From the NCBI RefSeq assembly GCF_024362525.1, contig NZ_CP101458.1:124001-188000 (forward strand): a stretch of 64,000 bases of DNA, written 5' to 3'. The position numbers were made by a program, and so were the translations under genes. How positions within the stretch are numbered: position 1 is the first letter of the stretch; each line of letters starts with the position of its first letter. Origin of the DNA: Natrononativus amylolyticus (GTDB lineage: Archaea > Halobacteriota > Halobacteria > Halobacteriales > Natrialbaceae). The notes below the pieces were generated by a model, which searched no databases, was not told the DNA's origin, and worked only from the letters and a program-made list of their open reading frames with translations. Shown piece after piece: positions 45,333 through 54,553 of the stretch.

Positions 45333-46076
45333 TCAGTCGCTCTGGATGCGCGGGGCCAGCATGTAGGTGACCTGTCCCTGCCCCTCGCCGAAGCCGTAGT
45401 AGAGCTTGATCGGGAACTCCTCGCCGAGGTCGAGGGTGACCTCCGCGTCGCCGGGGATCGCCTTGTTCATGTCCTTCAGGTAGTCGAGGCTGAACAGCGA
45501 GTGTGCCGACCCCGTCTGGAGGTCGATCAGCTCGTCGCGGGTGAGCTCGAGGTGGACGTCGTCGGTGTCGCCCTCCGCGTCGACGTAGAAGTACTCCTCG
45601 GCCTCGTCGACGCCGAGCGCGATGTGATCGGAGACCATGTCGGCGGCCTTCACCGAGCGGTTGACGTCCTTCCCCTCGAGGACGACCCGCGCGGGGAGAT
45701 CGAGTTCGGGAATGTCGGGCTCCTGGCGGATCGAGTCGGGGTCGATCAGCGCCAGGGTGTACTCGAGCCCCTCGATCTGGATGTGAAGCTTGCGGGTCTC
45801 CTCGTCGAGTTCGAGCTGGATGAGCTGGCCGGATTCGGCCATCCCCGCGATGTCCTCGAGCCGCGAGAGGTCGACGCCGATCAGCCCGCCGTCGGCTTCG
45901 TAGGACTCGAACGCGGCGGCATCGAGCGAGAGGTCGACCATCCCGACGTTGGCGGGGTCGACGGCTCGAATCTGGAGGCCGTCTTCCTCTAAGTGGATCT
46001 TACACTCGTCGACCAGCACGCTCACCGAGTCGAGCGCGCTGGTGAGCGTTGCCGCGCTCACGATGGCCTTGAACAT
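45333..46076 (-). CDS. pcn: DNA polymerase sliding clamp (PCNA)
   Basis: A 247-residue clamp subunit that forms a trimeric ring tethering polymerase and repair factors. Family features include the N-terminal [19 protein letters not shown], the central [26 protein letters not shown] and the C-terminal [24 protein letters not shown]. Strongly acidic surface residues are expected for a halophile. A TATA-like ctttttgta lies about 30 bp upstream on the minus strand. It is divergent from the APH-like kinase. The clamp-loader subunit rfcC lies 25 kb away. Confidence 0.96.
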   Translation of the reverse strand: MFKAIVSAATLTSALDSVSVLVDECKIHLEEDGLQIRAVDPANVGMVDLSLDAAAFESYEADGGLIGVDLSRLEDIAGMAESGQLIQLELDEETRKLHIQIEGLEYTLALIDPDSIRQEPDIPELDLPARVVLEGKDVNRSVKAADMVSDHIALGVDEAEEYFYVDAEGDTDDVHLELTRDELIDLQTGSAHSLFSLDYLKDMNKAIPGDAEVTLDLGEEFPIKLYYGFGEGQGQVTYMLAPRIQSD

Positions 46077-46201
46077 ATAGGACGGGCTACGAACGGTCGG
46101 TACAAAAAGCCACCCTTTGTGCGGTGAAAGTGAAGCGGGCGGTGACTGTCGTCGCCGCCGGGACCCAAAGGATCTTTGCGGCCTGACACGTCGTCCGTAC
46201 G

Positions 46202-47158
46202 ATGGACGCTCTCCTCGCGACGGCCCTCGAGGCCGCTGCCCCCGACCGACAGGTCGCGACCGTGAGCGAGGCCGGCCCCTCCTGGAACGACACCAACCGG
46301 ACCGTCGCCGTCGAGTTCGCCGACGGCACCGCGGCGTACCTGAAGGTCGCGGCGAGCGGCGACGGCAGCCGGATCGCGCGCGAGCGGGCGGTGATCACCT
46401 ACCTCGACGCCCGGCGGACGGTTCCCGTTCCGTCCGTTCTCGCGGGCGATCCGTCGGGGGCCGTCCCGTACCTCCTCACCGAGGCGATGGCGGGCGACCG
46501 ACTGCTGGGCCTGTGGGCCGACGCCGATCCGGACGAGCGAACCGCGCTTGCCCGCCGGGTGGGCGCCGCCCTGGGCCGGGTCCACGGCCACCGTTTCGAG
46601 GACCACGGACAGGTCGCCGGCGGCGGGAGCGACGGCCTCGAACTCGAGACCGCCCCGTGGACGGACGTCCTCGTCGAGACGGTCGAGGAGATGCGCGCGA
46701 TCGCCTCCTGTTCCCGGTTCGACGACCACTTCGACCGGGTGATCGCGGCCGTCGAGTCGAACCGCGGGCGCCTCGAGGCGGCGCCGGCGGCGCTGCTCCA
46801 CGGCGATCCGGCGAGGCCGAACTGCGTTCGCCGGGGGAGTGAGATCGGCCTCCTCGACTGGGAACTCGCCCACGTCGGCGACCCCGCCCGCGATCTCGTG
46901 CGGGTGCGCGACCAGCAACTCGACTCGCTTCGCGAGCGGGCGTCCGACCAGCTCGTCGGGGCGCTCCACGCGGGCTACCGCGCGGAAGCCGGGAGCCTCC
47001 CGGCGGGATTCGAGGATCGGCGGCCGATCTACGAGGCCGTCCGGCTGCTCGGCGTCTCCGGCTTCTTCGACAAGGTGGTCGCCTTCGTCGACGAACCTAC
47101 CGACGAACTCGAGTCCTGGCTGGAGGCGGAGCTGGATCGGCGCCTCGAGGCGCTTTGA
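46202..47158 (+). CDS. Phosphotransferase of the APH (aminoglycoside kinase-like) fold
   Basis: A 318-residue protein kinase-like fold. The catalytic loop is [10 protein letters not shown], with the Asp and Asn in HGDxxxxN, and the metal Asp is in [16 protein letters not shown]. The N-terminal lobe carries [21 protein letters not shown]. It probably phosphorylates a small alcohol or sugar; true aminoglycoside resistance is not implied. It is divergent from PCNA and upstream of rlmE. Confidence 0.85.
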   Translation: MDALLATALEAAAPDRQVATVSEAGPSWNDTNRTVAVEFADGTAAYLKVAASGDGSRIARERAVITYLDARRTVPVPSVLAGDPSGAVPYLLTEAMAGDRLLGLWADADPDERTALARRVGAALGRVHGHRFEDHGQVAGGGSDGLELETAPWTDVLVETVEEMRAIASCSRFDDHFDRVIAAVESNRGRLEAAPAALLHGDPARPNCVRRGSEIGLLDWELAHVGDPARDLVRVRDQQLDSLRERASDQLVGALHAGYRAEAGSLPAGFEDRRPIYEAVRLLGVSGFFDKVVAFVDEPTDELESWLEAELDRRLEAL

Positions 47159-47236
47159 CGCCGGCCTCGAGGAGCACTGTCGCGGTTTCTCGCCGGTGAA
47201 CGATACGCGTATCCGACTCGAGGCGCTACCGACCCC

Positions 47237-48019
47237 ATGAGCCGAAAGGACGACTACTACAACCGGGCCAAACAGCAGGGCTACCGGAGCCGGGCGGCCT
47301 ACAAGCTGAAACAGCTCGACGACCTCGAGAACCTGATCGAGGGCGGGGACACCGTCGTCGACCTCGGGGCGGCTCCCGGCGGCTGGACTCAGGTCGCCGC
47401 CGAGAAGGTCGGCCCGAAGGGCACCGTGATCGCCGTCGACCTCCAGCGGATCAAGAGCTTCGAGGAGTCCTACGACGACCGCATCGAGACCGTTCGCGGC
47501 GACATGACTCAGGACCGGACCCGCGAGCGCGTCCTCGAGATCGCCGGCGACGAGGTCGACTGCGTCGTTTCGGACATGGCGCCCAACATGTCCGGCGAGT
47601 ACTCCCTCGATCAGGCGCGCTCGCTGCACCTCGCGCGGATGGCGTTCGAAACCGCCCTGGACCTGCTGGGCGCCGGTGGTAACTTCGCGGTGAAGGTGTT
47701 CGAGGGGCCGGACGTCGACGACCTCCGGGCGGACATCGGCGAGGAGTTCCAGTACGTCCGCGCCACCAGTCCGAAAGCCTCCCGCAAGGAGTCCTCCGAG
47801 ATCTACCTGCTCGGGAAGGGGCGGCTCACCGCCCCCCTCGAGGAGGGCGAGGAGCTCGAGGTCGAGATCGTCGACGTCGGCAGCGAGGGCGACGGGATCG
47901 CCTCCGTCGAGGGGTTCCGGCTGTTCGTCCCCGGCACCGAGGCCGGCGAAACCGTTACGGTTCGCGTCGAGGACGTCAAACCACACTTCGGGTTCGCACA
48001 GCGCCTCGAGCGGGGCTGA
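47237..48019 (+). CDS. rlmE: rRNA 2'-O-methyltransferase RlmE with C-terminal TRAM domain
   Basis: A 260-residue SAM-dependent methylase of the FtsJ/RlmE group, which methylates U2552 of large-subunit rRNA in bacteria. The N-terminus has RSRAAYKLKQLDD, the SAM motif I is VVDLGAAPGGWTQVA (~38-52), and the K-D-K catalytic residues fall in YKL, SDMAPN and AVKVFEG. The C-terminal ~60 residues (AP LEEGEELEVEIVDVGSEGDGIASVEGFRLFVPGTEAGE) form a TRAM RNA-binding domain, an archaeal fusion. It shares the TRAM module with the protein at 10879. Confidence 0.93.
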   Translation: MSRKDDYYNRAKQQGYRSRAAYKLKQLDDLENLIEGGDTVVDLGAAPGGWTQVAAEKVGPKGTVIAVDLQRIKSFEESYDDRIETVRGDMTQDRTRERVLEIAGDEVDCVVSDMAPNMSGEYSLDQARSLHLARMAFETALDLLGAGGNFAVKVFEGPDVDDLRADIGEEFQYVRATSPKASRKESSEIYLLGKGRLTAPLEEGEELEVEIVDVGSEGDGIASVEGFRLFVPGTEAGETVTVRVEDVKPHFGFAQRLERG

Positions 48020-48021
48020 GC

Positions 48022-48372
48022 CTACGCGCGCTCGAGGTCGCGCTGTGGCGTCGAGTCGGACCCGGTCGACTCCGACCGCCGCTCTGCGGCGTCGGTCGAC
48101 TCGACGATCCGGTCCAGCCGGCGCTCGAACTCCCGTTCGTCGATCTCCTCGGTCGCGTACGCCGTCTGGAGCGCCTCGAGCGGGTCCCGAGATCCGGTGG
48201 CCGACTCCGGCTCCATCCGATAGGCCTCGAGCACGTCGAGCCGGACGAGCAGCCAGCCGACGAAAGCGAGGCCGGCGCTGAACGCGAACAGCAGCGGGGC
48301 GTTGACCGCGAGGACGATCGCGGGCACGAATCCCAGCATCGCGTAGAAGGGGAGGCTGCCTCGGCTGTCCAT
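48022..48372 (-). CDS. SHOCT-domain membrane protein
   Basis: A 116-residue protein. Two hydrophobic segments (~9-45) are followed by a short SHOCT helix (DPLEALQTAYATEEIDEREFERRLDRIVES, ~63-92). SHOCT motifs usually mark oligomerisation or membrane tethering. The ATG at 48372 is the only suitable start. It is convergent with rlmE, with stops 2 bp apart. Confidence 0.85.
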   Translation of the reverse strand: MDSRGSLPFYAMLGFVPAIVLAVNAPLLFAFSAGLAFVGWLLVRLDVLEAYRMEPESATGSRDPLEALQTAYATEEIDEREFERRLDRIVESTDAAERRSESTGSDSTPQRDLERA

Positions 48373-48433
48373 GTCGGACCATTGTCACCAGCCCAAAAGT
48401 ACGTTGTGATGGGACGTGCGTCGGTGAGGACGA

Positions 48434-48610
48434 CTACTCGCCGTCCTCGAGGCGGTCGTGGCGCTGGTCGATCTCGTCGAGCAGGTCGAGGGTCTTGCGG
48501 ATCGAGGCCCGAATGGCGTCGCTGCGGTTGACGAACTTGCCGTCGTCGCCGACGTGTTCGTCCAGGTCCTCGAGCAGTTCCTGCGGGATTTCGACGCTGA
48601 TTTTGGGCAT
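48434..48610 (-). CDS. Ribbon-helix-helix (CopG/MetJ-type) regulator
   Basis: A 58-residue protein. The N-terminal strand MPKISVEIP is followed by helix LLEDLDEHVGDDGKFVNRSDAIRASIRKTLDLL, the standard RHH arrangement, then an acidic tail. It should dimerise and insert the strand into the major groove. Its start is 45 bp downstream of the TatCt stop, with the same orientation. Haloarchaea encode several such small regulators; the target is unknown. Confidence 0.88.
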   Translation of the reverse strand: MPKISVEIPQELLEDLDEHVGDDGKFVNRSDAIRASIRKTLDLLDEIDQRHDRLEDGE

Positions 48611-48655
48611 GGCTGTCGGTTCGCACAGTACCGCCGTTAAGCCGTCGGTTGCCCG

Positions 48656-51016
48656 CTACTCGGCCGCGGCGCCCGGTTCGGGGTCGGGGTCGGCCGTGGT
48701 GCCGCCGCGGCCGCCGCCGAACAGTCGGCCACCGCCGGTGAGCACGTAGAGGACCGCCAGGCCGAGGAGGTAGGTGACGGCCACCGGCAGCGCCATGAGG
48801 ATCATCGTCAGGATCCCCCGCGGGCTGACGAACGCGGCGACGGTGAAGATGGCGACGATTACCGGCCGCCACCCCCTGAGCATCGTCCGGTAGTTGACGA
48901 TGCCGCCGACGTGGAACAGCGCCATCGTGACGATGATGTTGAACAGGAAGCCGATCCCGACGGTGGTGAAGATCACGAGCCAGAAGAAGCTCTTGATCCG
49001 GAAGGAGACGGTCATCCCGGCGTTGATCGCGTCGGCGACGAGGTAGGAGATGACCGCGGGGGCGACCCAGAAGAACCCGAGGTAGGTCCCGACGGCGAAG
49101 CCGGCGAGCAAGGTGCCGCCCCAGACGAGGAAGACCCGCTCGTCGCCCCGCACGAGTCCGCGCTCTCTGGCCGCCGGCCAGCCGTAGTAGAGGATCAGCG
49201 GGAGCACGGCGACGACCCCCGCGAGCACGCTCACCTTCACGGCGAAGATCAGCACCTCGACGGGGTGGAGCGCGATGACGATGTCCATCTGGTTGATGAG
49301 CTCGTTGAGCTCCATCCCCTCGGGATCGACGTCGTTGCGGATGGCGACCTCGTGGAGGACGTCCTCCGGCATCCGGTCGAGGAATGTGACGAGCACGTCC
49401 CGCACCCCGCCCTGGTAGAGCCAGAAGAACGTCGCCGCCATCACGACGAGGAAGGTGCCGACGATGCGGAACATCTTCGAGGTCAGGCTGTTCAGGATGA
49501 AGACGAGGTCGTAGGCGTAGCCGCCGACGTCCTCCTCGGTGGTCTCCTCCTCGGTGAACGGATCGAGCATCCCAGCGGCGGTGCTCGAGAGGAAGCTTCC
49601 CTCTTCTTCCTCCGCGCCGGCCGCCGCGGAGCCACCGGACGCGCCGGCCCCGGCCGTCTCGCCGCCTTCGCTCGTCTCGCCGTCGCCCTCCTGTGCCGCC
49701 TGGAGGGTGTCGTAGCGGTCGAGGATCGCCTGGGCCTTCTCCTTGTCGTCGTCGTACATCGCCGTACGGGCGTGATCGAGGGCCTCCTCCTCTTCCATCG
49801 CGAGGAAGACCTGCGGCGGGACGGCTTCGATCGCCTCGGCGTCGAGAACCTCGAGGTCGATCTCCTCGGGGTCGCCGGTACGGATCGCCGACTCGCGGGG
49901 GTAGACCGGCCCGCGGAGGACGGCGAGCGTGTAGAGCAAGAGCAGCGCCCCGCCGATCGCGAGCGCGGCGTAGGCGCCGATGACGACCGGCCCGAGTTCG
50001 CCGTAGGCGGCGGCCGTGTCCTGGACCGCCTGCCGGTACGGTGTCGCCCCACGCGGGTAATACGGGATCTCGGGGGCGAGTCTCGAGTGAACCGTCCGGT
50101 CCAGGTAGCGGAAGCCGTCGAGCTGGATGAACGCGGCGGCGGCGGCGAAGACGATCGCGAGCCCGCCGCCGAACTGGAGGAGTCGGCGCTTGATCAGCGC
50201 GGTTCCGCCGGCGGCCTCGGCGGCGCCGCGCCGGCGGATGTTAGTGACGACCTTCGCCAGGCCGAGGCTGAGCACGTAGAGGGCGACCATCGGCATCGCC
50301 CACATGATCAGCGTGAACGGGTCCGGCGGCGAGAACAGCGCGCCGAAGACCGTGACGCCGACGATGGCGTGGCGCCACTTGTCCCGGAACGTCTCGTAGG
50401 GGACGATCTCGGTGTACGAGAGGACGCCCATGAATAGCGGGAGCTGGGCGGCCAGTCCGAACGAGATCGTCAGTAGCGCGATGAACTCGGTGAACTCGGT
50501 AATCCCGAAGCTGGGTTTGACGCCGAGTTCGACGGCGTTCGACGCGAGGAAGTCGAAGACGTACGGGAAGAAGATGCTGTAGGCGTAGACGATGCCGAGC
50601 ACGGCGAGCGTGATCGACGTCAGCCCGAACAGGACGAGGTAGGTTTTCGTGATCGGGACGACGGACTCGACGCCCCGGCGGCGAAGCGCGTCCCGCGAGT
50701 AGTAGAGCAAGGCGGGAATCGCGACGATGACGCCGACGACCATCCCGATTTTCGCCTGCAGAAGAATCACTTCGAACGGCGTTCGGGTGATGAGGTCGGT
50801 CGCCTCGGCGGTGTGCTGAGCCATCTCGGCTTTCGCCGTCGCCTCGAGGAAGCCCCAGACCCAGATCCGCAGCGCGTAGAACGTCCCCATGAAGCCGATG
50901 ACGAAAACGATGAACACCTTCTGGAGGTGCGTCTGCGCGCTCGAGAAGACGGCGCCGAGTGTCTCCCGGCCGCTGTTGATCGCGCGGGCGGTGTCCTCGT
51001 CGACGGCAGAACTCAT
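48656..51016 (-). CDS. tatC2: Twin-arginine translocase TatC, double-domain type (TatCt)
   Basis: A 786-residue protein of the Tat pathway. It is a tandem fusion of two TatC domains. The first (about 25-275) has LLFGLTSITLAVLGIVYAY, the second (~515-755) has PLILYYGWPAARERGLVRG and a characteristic FSYFL-like sequence; both show conserved Glu and Pro-rich loops, and each half has about six spans. A charged, Ala/Gly-rich linker (~395-510) joins them. The signal-binding site is probably in one half; the fused form is typical of haloarchaea. A TATA-like gttgataact lies about 30 bp upstream. It is divergent from TatCo. Confidence 0.93.
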   Translation of the reverse strand: MSSAVDEDTARAINSGRETLGAVFSSAQTHLQKVFIVFVIGFMGTFYALRIWVWGFLEATAKAEMAQHTAEATDLITRTPFEVILLQAKIGMVVGVIVAIPALLYYSRDALRRRGVESVVPITKTYLVLFGLTSITLAVLGIVYAYSIFFPYVFDFLASNAVELGVKPSFGITEFTEFIALLTISFGLAAQLPLFMGVLSYTEIVPYETFRDKWRHAIVGVTVFGALFSPPDPFTLIMWAMPMVALYVLSLGLAKVVTNIRRRGAAEAAGGTALIKRRLLQFGGGLAIVFAAAAAFIQLDGFRYLDRTVHSRLAPEIPYYPRGATPYRQAVQDTAAAYGELGPVVIGAYAALAIGGALLLLYTLAVLRGPVYPRESAIRTGDPEEIDLEVLDAEAIEAVPPQVFLAMEEEEALDHARTAMYDDDKEKAQAILDRYDTLQAAQEGDGETSEGGETAGAGASGGSAAAGAEEEEGSFLSSTAAGMLDPFTEEETTEEDVGGYAYDLVFILNSLTSKMFRIVGTFLVVMAATFFWLYQGGVRDVLVTFLDRMPEDVLHEVAIRNDVDPEGMELNELINQMDIVIALHPVEVLIFAVKVSVLAGVVAVLPLILYYGWPAARERGLVRGDERVFLVWGGTLLAGFAVGTYLGFFWVAPAVISYLVADAINAGMTVSFRIKSFFWLVIFTTVGIGFLFNIIVTMALFHVGGIVNYRTMLRGWRPVIVAIFTVAAFVSPRGILTMILMALPVAVTYLLGLAVLYVLTGGGRLFGGGRGGTTADPDPEPGAAAE

Positions 51017-51126
51017 TGACTGCTCGTGGGTAGCTTACATCCAGTTATCAACCTTTCGTGTGTCTGCGCGCTGCGGGGCGGCGATCCGGCCGCGGGCGCC
51101 GTCTCGCGGGGGGCGTAAGAAAAAGG

Positions 51127-51135
51127 CCTATAACG
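51127..51135 (+). promoter_or_regulatory. TATA box of the TatCo gene
   Basis: cctataacg is centred about 29 bp upstream of the ATG at 51160. ggcctat occurs twice here (51125 and 51139). Confidence 0.45.
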
Positions 51136-51159
51136 AGTGGCCTATCTATATCCCGATAG

Positions 51160-52617
51160 ATGCCGGACGAGTCGGAGGAGGGTGCAGACGTCGACCGGCC
51201 CGAGGAGCCACGGGAGTCGCCCGCGGAGCGACCCGACGCCGACGAGGCTCCGACGGACGGCGACGAGCCGGAAACCGGCGACGAGGAGCCGCCGGACCCG
51301 TCCGAAGCGGCCGACGACCCTGATCCGCCGGAGGCCGACTCCGAGACGGCTGCGGAGACTGACGCCGACGAGCCCGACTCGGCCGACGAACCCGACACGG
51401 CTACGGAATCCAGCGACGCTGACGCCGAGACGGACGAACCCGTCGCACTCGAGCCGGAGCCCGAACCCGGGGAGACCGACCCGTTCGAGCCGGCCGATCG
51501 GTACCCGGAGTCCGATTCGAGCGGCGGGCTCGAGAAGGTCGACGACGCTCCCGAGGACGACGCGCCGGCGGCGGACGCGCCGCGCCCGCCAGAGGAGCGA
51601 GAGTCCTCGAGCGCCCCGGAGCCGGGAGCCCAACACGACGCGGACGGTGAGGCGGCGGACGACGGTGACGAGGCGGCGGGCGACGACGAGACGTCGCTCG
51701 AGCCCGCCGAAGCCGACAACCCGCGCGAGCGAGACGACCTCCCGTCCGCACCCGACGACGACGTTTCGGCGGCCCCCGAAGACGACCAGCCCGAGGCGAA
51801 AACCGACGGCGAGGGCGTCGTCCGCGACCACAACGAGGGGCCGGCTCAGGAGCCGACGTACCCGGATCCGGACGAGGACATCGGCGGTATCTCGACGCCG
51901 CCGGACGACCAGGAGATGCCGCTGGCCGATCACATCGAGGAGATGATCATGCGGCTCGCGGTCGTTCTTCTGGTCGGCTCGGCGTTCACCGCCCTCGGGC
52001 TGCTGTGGGCGTCGGACGCCATCGCGATCATCTGGGCCGACGTCATCCCCGACAGCGAGCTCCGGCCGCCCCACGTTTACCACCCGCTCGAGCTGTGGCT
52101 GACCCGGATCAAGGTCGCCGCGCTGCTAGGGATCATGGCCGCCTTACCGATGGTCGTCTACCAGACGTACCTGTTCATGAAGCCGGGGCTGTACCCCAAC
52201 GAGCGCAAGTACTACCTCGCCGCCGTGCCGACGAGTGTGATCCTCGCGGGACTCGGCATGCTGTTTTCGTACTTTCTCATCCTCCCCATCCTGTTCCGGT
52301 ACTTCACCTTCTACTCGGAGGGGAGTGCGAACATCGCCTACGCGCTGGGCGAGACGTTCAACCTGATAATCACGCTCACCGGCTTTCTCGCGGTCGTCTT
52401 CCAGATTCCGCTGTTCATCATGCTCGCGATCATGATGGGCGTGACGACCCGCCGCTGGCTCGCCGACAAGCGACTCTACTTCTGGGCCGCGTTCGCGGGG
52501 CTCGCGTTCATGTTCACGATGGACCCGACGATGATGGCGCCCATCTTCGTCGCGCTCACGATGATCATGTTGTTCGAGGGGACGCTGCTCGTCCTCAAGT
52601 GGGTCGGCCGGGAGTAG
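51160..52617 (+). CDS. tatC1: Twin-arginine translocase TatC, single-domain type (TatCo) with acidic extension
   Basis: A 485-residue protein. Residues ~1-245 form a highly acidic, Pro/Glu/Ser-rich disordered head with no hydrophobic segment, predicted to be cytoplasmic. The TatC domain (~250-485) begins PLADHIEEMIMRLAVVLLVGSAF, with KVAALLGIMAALPMVVYQTYLFMKPGLYPNERKYY and GLGMLFSYFLILPILFRYF as family signatures. It is the receptor for twin-arginine precursors with TatA. The long head is its most unusual feature. Confidence 0.92.
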   Translation: MPDESEEGADVDRPEEPRESPAERPDADEAPTDGDEPETGDEEPPDPSEAADDPDPPEADSETAAETDADEPDSADEPDTATESSDADAETDEPVALEPEPEPGETDPFEPADRYPESDSSGGLEKVDDAPEDDAPAADAPRPPEERESSSAPEPGAQHDADGEAADDGDEAAGDDETSLEPAEADNPRERDDLPSAPDDDVSAAPEDDQPEAKTDGEGVVRDHNEGPAQEPTYPDPDEDIGGISTPPDDQEMPLADHIEEMIMRLAVVLLVGSAFTALGLLWASDAIAIIWADVIPDSELRPPHVYHPLELWLTRIKVAALLGIMAALPMVVYQTYLFMKPGLYPNERKYYLAAVPTSVILAGLGMLFSYFLILPILFRYFTFYSEGSANIAYALGETFNLIITLTGFLAVVFQIPLFIMLAIMMGVTTRRWLADKRLYFWAAFAGLAFMFTMDPTMMAPIFVALTMIMLFEGTLLVLKWVGRE

Positions 52618-52671
52618 CCCCCACCGACCTCGAGAGTGTGGCGTCTCGGCAAATCGGGACGGCAGACCGTC

Positions 52672-53550
52672 TCAGTCGTTCGATGAGGGGTACTCGGCGC
52701 TGAAGACGTCCTCGACGAGCGGCTCTGCCGGGTCGGATTCGGCCGCGGCCGGACTGACGCTGCCGGTGCGGTAGCCGTGGAGGTCGAGGGTGACGTGGTC
52801 GAAGCCGAGGTCGGCGAGCGGGTCGCGGATCGACTCGACGAACTCGATCTCCAGGGCCCGCTCGAGTTCGTCGGGCGCGATTTCGATCCGTGCGAGGCCG
52901 TCGTGGTCGCGGACGCGAAAGCCCTCGAACCCCCACTGGCGCACCAGGCTCTCGGCGCGTTCGATGCGGCTGAGCCGGTCTTCGGTCACCGAGAGGCCGG
53001 TCGGGATCCGCGAGGAGAGACAGGCCATCGCGGGTTTGTCGGCCACGGAGAGGTCGTAGCGGTCGGCGATCTCTCGCACCTCGTCTTTGGTGATCTCGTG
53101 GGCGAGCAGCGGCGACGAAATATCGAGCTCCTCGACAGCTCGCAGGCCGGGGCGGTGGCCCGCGCCGGGGTCGTCGGCGTTGGTGCCGTCACAGACCGTG
53201 TCGATCCCGAGGTCGCGGGCTTTCTCGAGCATTCGTCCCAGTCGCATCGTCCGGCAGTGATAGCAGCGATCCTCGTCGTTCTCGACGAAGGCGTCGCTGT
53301 CGAGTTCGGAGAACTCGACGACCTCGTGGCGGATGCCGATCTCCCCGGCGACCCGTCTGGCGTCCGCGAGCTCGGCCGCGGGGAGTGTCTCGCTCTTCGC
53401 AGTACAGGCCACCGCGTCCTCGCCGAGGGCGTCGTGGGCGAGCGCGGCGACGACGCTCGAGTCGACGCCGCCGGAGAAAGCGACGAGAACGCCGGTTCGG
53501 TCCGCGAGGTCGGCGCGGGCGGCTTCGAGTTTCGCCTCGACCGTGGTCAT
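52672..53550 (-). CDS. larE: LarE-type ATP-dependent sulfur transferase
   Basis: A 292-residue PP-loop protein of the nickel-pincer cofactor pathway, which adds sulfur to the pyridinium dicarboxylate precursor. The ATP motif is AFSGGVDSSVV (about 28-38). Cysteines include CYHCR (~98-102) and ACLSSRIPTG (~176), the latter being the LarE sulfur-donor position. I chose the ATG at 53550 because a longer frame adds residues unlike the family. No larB or larC is nearby. It is divergent from the next membrane protein. Confidence 0.9.
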   Translation of the reverse strand: MTTVEAKLEAARADLADRTGVLVAFSGGVDSSVVAALAHDALGEDAVACTAKSETLPAAELADARRVAGEIGIRHEVVEFSELDSDAFVENDEDRCYHCRTMRLGRMLEKARDLGIDTVCDGTNADDPGAGHRPGLRAVEELDISSPLLAHEITKDEVREIADRYDLSVADKPAMACLSSRIPTGLSVTEDRLSRIERAESLVRQWGFEGFRVRDHDGLARIEIAPDELERALEIEFVESIRDPLADLGFDHVTLDLHGYRTGSVSPAAAESDPAEPLVEDVFSAEYPSSND

Positions 53551-53644
53551 ACCGCGCTCCTTCGCGGTGCGCGGGCAAAAGCGCGTTGTCGCGTCCCTGC
53601 AGCGTCGACAGTTAAGGGGCCTCTCGTGGTAGCTGCCGGAGACC

Positions 53645-54205
53645 ATGTTCGGACGCTCGAGCGAGCGGGGAACGGACGACGCGCGGGCCGGGGCGCCGAC
53701 TCGAGAGGGGCGATCGCGCCCAGAACACGTCGCCTACGCAACGGCTCGCGGGCTCCAGGCGGGGTTCGTGGCGACGCTGATCATGACCGCTTTTCGTCTT
53801 CCCATCCTCCGGTCGCTGCCGCCGTCGGCGAACTTCTGGGCGCGGTACGTCAGCGGGGGCGACGCCGACGACCACCCGGTGGCGGGGCTCGTTCTCCACC
53901 TCGTCTACGGGGTTTCCGCGGGAGCGGTGTTCGGCGGCCTGTTCGCGCTCCTCGACGCGGAGCGGTCGATCGAACCCGAACAGCGGGGGCTCGTCTGGGG
54001 GGCGGTGTACGGGATGGGGCTGTCGGCGTTCGGCTCGCAGTTCATGCTGAAGGAGCTCCTCGACATCGAACTCGAGGCCGACGAACTCGCGCTGTTTCAC
54101 GCCGCACACCTCGTCTACGGGCTCTCGCTGGGCGCGTGGGTCGGCTCGCGAACCGAGGGCGTCGAGGACCCCGAGGAGGAGTACGAGTACGACGAGGAGA
54201 ACTGA
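53645..54205 (+). CDS. Four-span membrane protein (DUF6789-like)
   Basis: A 186-residue protein. A hydrophilic N-terminus (~1-35) is followed by four membrane segments (ATARGLQAGFVATLIMTAFRLPIL, VLHLVYGVSAGAVFGGLFAL, GLVWGAVYGMGLSAFGSQFML and LVYGLSLGAWVGSRTEG), then an acidic tail of EEEYEYDEEN. The AGFVATLIMTAFRLP and HLVYG repeats are typical of a conserved haloarchaeal family. Function unknown. Confidence 0.78.
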   Translation: MFGRSSERGTDDARAGAPTREGRSRPEHVAYATARGLQAGFVATLIMTAFRLPILRSLPPSANFWARYVSGGDADDHPVAGLVLHLVYGVSAGAVFGGLFALLDAERSIEPEQRGLVWGAVYGMGLSAFGSQFMLKELLDIELEADELALFHAAHLVYGLSLGAWVGSRTEGVEDPEEEYEYDEEN

Positions 54206-54553
54206 TCGCAGCCGGACTCGCTCGGATCGAGTTGCGGAGACCCGCGCGTATGCGGAGGTTTCGACGCTGACGGGCCGTCGGAACGCACCCGGTTCGTCGC
54301 GGACGCCGCGACCGTCGAGACCGTGGATCTGGTCGAAAAGTAGCATCGGTAATCGTCGGGAAACGCTAGTGGTAACCGAACCGGTAGGCGGTCCGAACCC
54401 GTCGGTAGGACGTACGTACGCAGCCACGGGGGTGATTTTCTCGGAGCACGACGGGTGTTCGGCGGGGCTCTGATCGTGTTCACAGGCCGTCGCTACCGAT
54501 CTCCAATCGGCTCATAACAATCGTCGCACCCCGTGGTATTCAGCATCGACGCA
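54206..54553. other. Intergenic region, no gene seen
   Basis: About 350 bp. A short minus-strand frame (54115-54483) is antisense to the preceding gene's end and lacks protein-like composition. There is a cgtacgtacg self-complementary decamer near 54411. I see no other structure. Confidence 0.65.
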
